From NCBI GenBank assembly GCA_024734495.1, contig JALMQS010000085.1, forward strand, positions 14,608,048-14,672,047: a DNA stretch of 64,000 bases, written 5' to 3'. Each line of letters opens with the position of its first letter. Position 1 is the stretch's first letter. Below the pieces are notes generated by a model, which worked only from the letters and a program-made list of their open reading frames with translations, searched no databases and was not told where the DNA came from. This document shows, piece by piece, positions 57,048-64,000 of this stretch. A program made the position numbers and the translations under genes. The stretch comes from Forficula auricularia (lineage: Eukaryota > Arthropoda > Insecta > Dermaptera > Forficulidae).

Positions 57048-59550
57048 GTAAGAACAAATTGACTAAACTAGAATTAATTATTATAAATCTAGGATATTTT
57101 CATTAATATTATTTATATGAATATTTCGATATCAAATGTGACTTAAATTTGCCAACTTTCGCCATGAATACGTTATCTTTTATTGAAAATATTTAAATAA
57201 AATATAACATGCAAATCTTTTTGATAATCTATCAACAAAATTGAAAAGATTCTATTTCTGAGACTAGCAGAGTTGTTAATTTTCAAAATGAATTCAATGA
57301 GAGTGTCTTCTGCTTTATGCGAATGAATCAATTCTTGATTTTATTTATTGATAAAGGTTTTTTGATTATTGTTGATGCATTATATTTATTACTATAAAAC
57401 TTAATTCAAATTATTGCTATTTTCAAAGAAGAATTAACAGCTTATGCAATTCTAAAAAATGAAAATTTAAATACTCCTTCATTCAAGAAAGTTTGTCTAT
57501 AATAGACTATAAGAGTTGTTATTTTTTAAGAGGAAATCAATGAGGGTGTCCTCTTATTTATTCAAATAAACATACAACTAATTTTGAAATCAATCCTTGA
57601 TTTTATTTGTTATAATAAACGTTTTATGATTATTATTGAAGAACTGTATTCATCAGTATTCATCATATATTGAAATCCAACCAAAATTAAGGGGGGGGGG
57701 GGGGGGAGAGTAAAAATTAAAATTATAAGGTTTTCAAACAAAAAAAAAACAAGAAAAACGGAATATATTATAAAATGAACCTATAATAAAAAAGAGTTAT
57801 TATTATGGGGCCAAAATTGGGGCATTCAAAAAAATAGAACTATCTATCTAAGTCTAGACACTTTAATCGATTTGTACGAATTATCGCCTTATGAAAATTA
57901 TTCACTATGTGAAATTGATAGTGATCAAATAGAAGGAGGGGGGTTCAAAAATATTTTCAAACAAATATCGAAGAAAGGTGATATTTCTAATAAAATAGTC
58001 TCATAATTAAAAGGAGATATTATTAATTGCTATTGGGCCCAACATTAAGAGGGGGTGCTTTTCGTAAATGATTACAAATTATTTTATTAAATATTATTAA
58101 ATATAAGGGAGGGACCAGGTGTATGATAAAGTCAAGTGGATTGCCATATCAGCTTATTTTTTTCATTTCTCTTAACGTTAACATCGATTGAATATTTCTA
58201 AAGGATTGAATTTCAGTGGCAGGACTCGATATGTCTACAATCCCAACATTCCTTTCTCCCTACTTACTCTGGAGTTGTACTTCTTCTTTCTCTAAAAGGC
58301 CACAAGGACGAAATGACAAAAAGCGATGGTTTATTTTTAGCTAGCCACTAGCCAATTTTTTGTTATGACCTTCAAAAATTACTCAAAACATTCTACTTCT
58401 TCAAATTATCTTTTAATTATCGTATTAAAAAAAAAGGTTTTACTATTAGTTGAATTGAATGAAAATGTGAACTTTTCAAAACTCGGCACGATTTCAACAA
58501 ATTTTTAGGATTTGAAAATTCGAGTTAAAAAACTGTAACTTGAAATAGAAGTTCGGTAAATTAATTCAGGATTCAATATTAATTCTCTATTTTTACCGAT
58601 TTTTTGCATTTTTCATGGCTATTTCCTATGTCTAAGCTTAAAATATGAATAGTTCATTTCTATATCACTCTTAGTTATTTCCGATCTTATATATTGAGAG
58701 TTCTTAGAAATGGATTAGTCTAAAGATTCTCGAATCATCTTTAATTATTCCTTTTTTTGTTATTACTATTTTAATAGTTCCTCAGCGAGTACAATTTTTA
58801 TTCGATTAAAACTCGTCTCGATTTGTCTTTCATTCTTGAACTGGTAGATGTACCAGGCAGATACTTCAAACCTTCTATCCCCACTCTTTTTGGAAAAATC
58901 ATTCATTTTAATTGGCCCTTGAAATTATGCAACAATTTTATTTCATTTTGAGGACCAATATACATTTTCAAAACAAAAAAATGTTTTTTATAAAAATATT
59001 TGAAATAACGGATAATAATTTGAAAATTTAAAGATCCTCCTGAAATTTTAAAGTCGACCTTATATATTTATGAAAATACTCTAAATGTTTGAAATTTTAG
59101 GAATGCGCCGCATCTACTCCATCCTTAGATTGCACGTGGGGTATATACATTTTACGACCAAAAATAATTCAAAAAAAATAAATCTCCGAAATATAGAATA
59201 ATAACTAGTTTTGTATTTATCAGTATCAATCTCATTTAAAAATTTAATATTTTTTAAAGATAGTCTGTTTATAGTAGTTAATATTTATTTATTTATTTAT
59301 TTTTATATATTGATAATTATGTGCAATGTGAATGTGACCATTAATAATTAGCTTGAATCTAACTAAAAATCTACAATAAAAATTCTCCAACCCCTTCCTA
59401 GGCTGATTTACATATCTATAATATAAACAAATTAAAAATATAATTCTTGATTTTTTTAAATTAAATGCAGAATTTGAAGTTAGAGATGGTAATTAAATTT
59501 CTTATAATTTATTTATTTGATTGTTTGATTGATTGGCTTCTCATTTGTAG
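57048..59550. other. 2.5-kb intron filled with repeats
   Basis: Bounded by GTAAGA and TTGTAG of the gene at 56928/59551. Holds the AGCAGA motif (57262-57325), the repeat copy at 57320-57725 with a G16 run, the CAGTGGCGG-family 3' half (58671-59113), and AT-rich filler including (TTTA)n near 59285. GCGCCGCAT at 59105 marks that family's end. Confidence 0.55.
58671..59113 (+). mobile_element. CAGTGGCGG-family element, copy 4 (5'-truncated)
   Basis: Has the 3' blocks TTCCGATCTTATATATTGAG, CCTCAGCGAGTACAATTTTT, TATGCAACAATTTTATTTC and the end AGGAATGCGCCGCAT. The CAGTGGCGG start and first half are absent. Confidence 0.6.
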
Positions 59551-59739
59551 AAATTAATAGTATCATCGCCATCAAGGGCGTTAGATCATCAATCCATCCT
59601 GCTAAACAAGGATCCTTTTATAGAATCTGTTTATCATGAGCCAACTCCAATAATAGAGCAGAAAAGAAATTCTTTAAATAGTATTAGCATTAGTAATATT
59701 ATATCAAATGATACACGTATCTTTTTCAATCGAGACTGA
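59551..59739 (+). CDS. Terminal coding exon (62 codons plus stop)
   Basis: The acceptor TTCTCATTTGTAG leads into a phase-0 frame of 62 codons starting KLIVSSPSRALDHQSI, passing DPFIESVYHEPTPIIEQ and ending SNDTRIFFNRD before TGA. It joins 56928-57047 without frame conflict. Ser/Asn-rich and hydrophilic, with a possible C-terminal tail role. Candidate poly(A) signals follow at 59774 (ATTAAA) and 59994 (AATAAA). The open stretch at 59790-60038 lies in the presumed 3' UTR and is not taken as a gene. Family unknown. Confidence 0.75.
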   Translation, partial: KLIVSSPSRALDHQSILLNKDPFIESVYHEPTPIIEQKRNSLNSISISNIISNDTRIFFNRD

Positions 59740-59993
59740 AATTCTTCCTTTCTTTATTCTTTCTTCAACATGTATTAAAACTTTTATATTTGAAAATCTT
59801 AATTATCGATACCTTTGACTCCAAACAGTCTAGAGATAGGTTATTAAATAAGATTTATAGGATCAGATGCTTTCAACATAACGAAATTAGAAGAAATATA
59901 TATAAAAAACTCATGAATCTAACCAATAGAAAGAAATATTCCCGATACTGTTCTTCATTAAAATTTAAAATTTCAAGTCATCTTTTTTTTTTT

Positions 59994-59999
59994 AATAAA
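59994..59999 (+). promoter_or_regulatory. Candidate poly(A) signal AATAAA
   Basis: A canonical hexamer 255 bases after the stop codon at 59737-59739, and the first canonical one seen downstream of it. An ATTAAA variant at 59774 is an alternative. Confidence 0.4.
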
Positions 60000-60039
60000 A
60001 AAAATCAAACATGTTTTTCATTTTCATCTCTGAGTTAAA

Positions 60040-60802
60040 CAACACTCTTGTGATACAATAATGGATAAGGGTCCCTTACTTGCGGAGTATGCACATGGGA
60101 CAAGAAGAAGTTAAAAAAAAAGAATATTTTCCCATATCAAAAAATTAAAAAATTTTTTAATTATTTTGATTTTAAAATTTCTTATTAAACATTCATCGAA
60201 ATATTTATGTTTTTATATCTATCTCTTATTTATTACACTTATGGATATGGATCAAGAAAAAAGTTTATCTACTTTAAAGAGGTTCGGAACTGTTTGTCAT
60301 TTTTATAAGCAAATTCTCAAATTTTTACCATCCAATTATTGATGTATTAAATATTTATTGCCAAAATTTGAAGTTGATCGTCTGTCCCATTACCGAGAAA
60401 TAAATTATTGAAAATTGTCCTTTTAACATGGAAGTAAATGGACCGAACTTTTAAAAGGGCTATAACTTCTATACAAATTATACCATTTTCAACAAATTTA
60501 TACAGATCAATAATTCAACTTTTATGAATCGAATGATACATTTTTCAATAGATTTGACAGTCTAGTTAATTAGTTATTCATCAATGTAAAAATAAAAAGT
60601 TATTTGCAGCCAACAGAATATGACAAAAGCACTAGTGTAGAATTTCAACTCTATTTCTTGAAATCGTTTTTATGTTAAATAAATATTTTTATAATGAGAA
60701 AAAATTTATCTCAATATTCTTTTTATTAATATTATCAAAACAAAGATTTTTATTCGAATTTAACCTCATTATTAACAATTTTTTTATTAAAAAATTTAAT
60801 AG
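60040..60802. other. AT-rich noncoding DNA
   Basis: Intergenic or 3' flank; no feature apart from a TACAATAATGG-type repeat trace near 60053. Confidence 0.3.
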
Positions 60803-60901
60803 GCAGATGTTGTCACTCTGGAGAAATACAAAAGATTTTTTCGAAGATCAACCAGATAAATTGCGTCGCACTCCCTTAAATATAATTTTTTTATCTCATA
60901 G
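60803..60901 (+). CDS. Candidate 99-bp symmetric exon
   Basis: AATTTAATAG precedes and GTAGGT follows. One frame is open through it, starting QMLSLWRNTKDFFEDQPDK and ending in a split codon; entry and exit phases are the same and the length is a multiple of three. The peptide is better balanced than the AT-driven frame upstream of it. The acceptor tract is A-rich and weak. It would belong to a gene downstream of 59739 or an alternative 3' end. Not recognised. Confidence 0.3.
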
Positions 60902-61547
60902 GTAGGTATTATAGATTTTATTTATCGCTAATTGATTACAAAAGAATGAGATGAAGTGATATTAATACTAAGGGGAAAAAAATTCATAAAGTGAACCCCT
61001 TCCACTTCTAAAACTTGACTTTTACGTGATATGGTAACATAATTCCTGACATATGGTACATAAAAGCCAAATTTTAGGAAAATAATTTCAACTAAAAATA
61101 TGAAATCAATAAAAAGTATTGATGGACATGTAAAATGAAAAACATGCGTTTTAATTTAAGTTACTATACTATATTCTCGACTCATTTAATAAATTGATGA
61201 TGTTGAACTTGGCAGCACATTAGATCTCACTACTTTTTTTGGCAAACGGCTTTTATTAATCGAACTTGGCCTTTTTTTTACATATGTTTTTGTTGAGATT
61301 TAATATTCTAATGTATTTAAGTATATCGTGAGGACCTTAAAAAAGATTATATAATTTTTTTGTAAAATTATATTTAAAGTATTTTAATCACTTACCTACA
61401 GTAATAAATTACGTTTTTTTAATTGTTTAAAATTTATTTATTTGATCGGTTAAATATAAGTAGGTTAATTAACCTTGCATAAGTAAGAATAAATAGGCTT
61501 CGCTCTGTGACATTTATCATATTATCGTATCCATTAAGTTTGCTAAA
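60902..61547. other. AT-rich noncoding DNA
   Basis: No feature recognised. Confidence 0.3.
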
Positions 61548-62540
61548 AATTTGGAGGAATCGACTGGAAATAAAAAAATAGCGGTCGATTCGCATCTAAT
61601 ACCTGAGTAATAACCTAATAACCATTGTAGATTGCAATTTTGAGGTTTCGATTTTATCATTGACAACCATTGCTGAAGACATGGAGGAATCCAACAAAAT
61701 AAAATAATCATATATAGTAGTTTAAATGTGATTAAGAAAATAGTAGTTTTGAGGACATAAGAATTCCATTATCATTTTAAAAAATATCGTCTGCTCTACG
61801 TACTTTCTATTATAACCTTACAATGGTTTACTCTATTTATATATATCTTTAAAATTTAAATTGATTAATCAATATTTTTTTTACTTTATCCAATGCAAAG
61901 CTGGTTTAAACCCGGGCAAAAGCTGGAATAGCTATAAACTGGCCCCCATAAAAATAAACTGCAACGGATCGTTGCTAAACTTTATCCAAAGTCATTTGAA
62001 ATATTAATATGTTTATTTCTTTATTATTAATCAGATATCACTTGCTATTTGCAGTCCATGTTGACTTAAATTTAAAAATAGTGATCGATTCTCATCTAAT
62101 ATTCGATGAATAAGCATTCTACATTGGATTTTAAACGTTTCGGTTATTATTGGTAGCCATTGCTGAAGACTTGGAGGAATCGAGTTAAATTCAAAAATAG
62201 CCATCAATTCTCATCTAATAATATAAATGAGGAATAACAATTCTACATTAGATTTTTGACGTTTCGATTATTATTGGTAACCATTGCTGAAGACATGGAG
62301 GAATCGAGTTAAATTCAAAAATAGCCATCGATTCTCATCTAATAATATAATTGAGGAATAACAATTCTACATTAGATTTTTGACGTTTCGATTATTATTG
62401 GTAACCATTGCTGAAGACATGGAGGAACCGGCTTAAAATAAAAAATAACGATCGATTCTTATCTAATACTAGAGGAATGACCTTATTGCATTCAATTTTT
62501 GGTGTTTTGACTATTAATGGCAACCTGAATCGACTTAAAA
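61548..62540. repeat. 124-bp satellite-like tandem repeat
   Basis: Unit starts at 62173, 62297 and 62421 give exact 124-bp periods; the first two units differ at about 2 positions. Each unit has GGAGGAATCGAGTTAAATTC, CGATTCTCATCTAATA, TTTGACGTTTCGATTATTAT and CCATTGCTGAAGACAT. More diverged units lie upstream (62049-62172 and about 61548-61682) and downstream. The minus strand of each unit carries CGAAACGTC, the 3' core of the hammerhead-like motif, but CUGANGA is not in place. Confidence 0.85.
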
Positions 62541-62822
62541 TCAAAAAGTTGTTGATTCGTAGTCAAGGACTCGAACCTGACTTCCAAAAATTTATTCAAC
62601 AATGCATAATGTGGTTTAATTCAACAAGTTATAATTGATTATTATTTCTGTTAATCATCAGAATAATTTCATTAATTTAATGGAATCTTAGATCCAAGAC
62701 TTGAATGCTTTTGTCTTTGTGTATCTCTGTCTCGAATTTAATTTTTCAAAACGATTCCTTTGTGGCAAAGAGATAGCCAGAGTAGCTCGTTCTGTTGGTT
62801 ACATGTTTCGGCTTTATACACC

Positions 62823-62978
62823 ATGACATCACCTCCTGAAGTTTTCCATTTCAACGACGAAGTGTTCGTCGACCCCAAAGAGATTCAGTCATGGCTCGAA
62901 ATACGACGGGTTGCCGACGATCTGGAGGATGACGTGACCTGCGACTTGCATCACGCTGGATGCATTTTTCAATATTAG
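62823..62978 (+). CDS. 51-residue ORF with GC-rich third positions
   Basis: ATG in a good context (ACACCATGA) starts MTSPPEVFHFNDEVFV, passes IQSWLEIRRVADDLEDD and ends HHAGCIFQY before TAG. Third codon positions are strongly G/C in a genome of about 30% GC, a clear sign of selection on protein sequence. No signal peptide, membrane segment or known motif is visible; it is acidic. It could be a small-protein gene or the first exon of a larger gene whose donor I did not find (several GT sites occur within it). TTACATGTTTCGGC in its leader resembles the inverse of a hammerhead 3' core. Confidence 0.55.
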   Translation: MTSPPEVFHFNDEVFVDPKEIQSWLEIRRVADDLEDDVTCDLHHAGCIFQY

Positions 62979-63456
62979 TTTTAAAAGGAAAAATAAAAGA
63001 GAAAGACAAACCGAGGGACAAGGAAAGGAGGAGTAATTGATTTTGCAAACAGTGCCGTACATGACAGTAGAATGATTAAATATAGAGATGGATGAATTCT
63101 AACGGCATTAGAATGCAGAGTGGGGGTAAGAGAGAGTGAGCACATCATGATTTATGATCCGTGAAAAATTTGAACAAAGTCATCTTGTCAGTACACACCT
63201 TTTTTACCTGATTTCAATTATCGTTAGGCAATTTCTAATTAGAAATAGAAGAAATCTATTTACTAGCGTCCATATGTTGCAGTAATTACTAGTTACAACG
63301 CGTTTTACTGAATACCTTTGAGACCCTAGAATTTACTGATGTTGGTTGAGTTTGGTTCAAATGTCTAGAATCTTCATTTTTGACTTTCCGCCTCATTTAG
63401 GGTGTTTATTTTCAAAAAATTTTAAACGAAAATGTGTAAAATTAGATTGAATAGTT
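62979..63456. other. Noncoding DNA after the small ORF
   Basis: Purine-rich stretch at 62985-63035, then AT-rich. No AATAAA close to the stop except AATAAA near 62991. No further gene. Confidence 0.35.
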
Positions 63457-63760
63457 TTTATTTTGCCGGGAGTAGCAGAGTTGTTTAAATAGGTTGTCCT
63501 CTGCTTGATGCAAATAAACATACACACATATATCTAAAATATATATCTGTATAATATATATTATTTATTTGTTTGAGTCTTAGTTTCGAAGGCTTGGCCC
63601 TCATCAACAGTCCTTTTTAATTATAAATATTATTTTTCATTGGGTCAGTATCGCATGGATATTGAAAATTTTTTGATCTTTACTTAGCCGAGAGCCAGTT
63701 AAAATGATAAGGAGCCAAGCCTTCAAAACTATAGTCTCCAACAATATATATATATATATA
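63457..63760. mobile_element. Penelope-like family copy with inverted repeat
   Basis: GGGAGTAGCAGAGTTGTTT and TCCTCTGCTTGATGCAAATA open it, as at 50.96 kb. Then GTTTCGAAGGCTTGGCCCTC (63581-63600) is answered by GGAGCCAAGCCTTCAAAAC (63711-63730) as an inverted repeat. The minus strand reads TTGATGAGGGCCAAGCC then TTCGAAAC, a degenerate hammerhead core. The layout parallels 51041-51249. Confidence 0.5.
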
Positions 63761-63800
63761 TATAATATATATTTTTATATATATATGTGTGTTTATGTAC
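63737..63800. repeat. (TA)n microsatellite
   Basis: About 50 bases of alternating TA with a few interruptions, grading into TGTGTG. Confidence 0.85.
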
Positions 63801-64000
63801 ATCAGTAAACTCTAGTTGTCACTAAAGGTTTTCAGTGAAACGCGTTTTAACTAGTAAGAACCCGTTCTTACTAATAAACTGGTTTTTACTGCAACATATG
63901 AACACATACATCAAAAAAATATACTAAAATAAAATGATGTCGCCATCCATATGACTTTACCATATTCCTGTCTCTCCTTGTATATTTTGAAATAATTTAT
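63801..64000. other. Noncoding repeat edge
   Basis: GATGTCGCCATCCATATGAC near 63937 is the start motif of the family at 27340 and 52940; the rest of that copy lies beyond the window. Confidence 0.45.

Noticed and set aside
59790..60038. 82-codon open stretch after the terminal exon
   Set aside because: Lies in the presumed 3' UTR, AT-driven composition, poor start context.
62790..62850. Hammerhead on the minus strand near GCCGAAACATG
   Set aside because: The 5' core reads GTGATGT rather than CUGANGA and stem II spacing is wrong.
1..64000. CRISPR array, operon or prophage
   Set aside because: Repeats are dispersed or plain tandem without spacers of uniform length, and splice sites and Pol III genes show the DNA is eukaryotic.

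Overview
The window looks like AT-rich nuclear DNA of an arthropod, probably an insect with a repeat-laden genome. Pointers are eukaryotic splice sites, nuclear tRNA-Gln genes with internal Pol III promoters, tRNA-derived SINEs with target-site duplications, hAT elements with 8-bp duplications, fold-back MITEs and Penelope-type hammerhead motifs. No bacterial gene organisation is present. The species cannot be fixed from this sequence.

Protein-coding content is sparse and split into exons. The best-supported gene is on the + strand: a 120-bp phase-0 exon (56928-57047) and a terminal exon with stop codon (59551-59739), probably the C-terminus of a gene with very long introns. Several short + strand exons upstream (7.9, 15.3, 20.3 and 22.7 kb) end at donors in the same codon phase after a start codon and could be alternative first exons; this is inference. 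A 51-codon ORF at 62.8 kb has strikingly GC-rich third positions. Weaker exon candidates lie on the - strand near 6.0, 28.5 and 37.9 kb. None of these proteins could be named.

A loose tRNA-Gln cluster spans 31-45 kb: four intact genes (two CTG, two TTG) and two decayed copies.

Most remaining recognisable sequence is mobile DNA. It includes hAT elements with exact or near-exact 8-bp duplications (31.3, 35.5 and 40.6 kb, the last with a broken ZBED-like transposase), a MITE with an 8-bp duplication at 0.7 kb, fold-back elements (4.0, 6.6, 10.5, 12.0, 26.7, 30.3, 42.2, 43.6 and 49.2 kb), several tRNA-derived SINEs (two with perfect 12-bp duplications), a Crypton-like recombinase fragment at 53.6 kb, a G-rich 156-181-bp tandem array at 9 kb and a 124-bp satellite at 62 kb.

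The most interesting signal is a set of hammerhead-ribozyme-like motifs (11.4, 14.0, 15.5 and 51.15 kb, plus degenerate ones). In each, stem I complementarity falls at or next to the register a type I hammerhead requires, and all four share one extra nucleotide before stem II. Two of the four lie inside inverted repeats, as expected for Penelope-like retroelement termini. A 96-bp precursor-miRNA-sized hairpin at 37.63 kb and a 99%-identical 101-bp inverted repeat at 49.2 kb also deserve attention.
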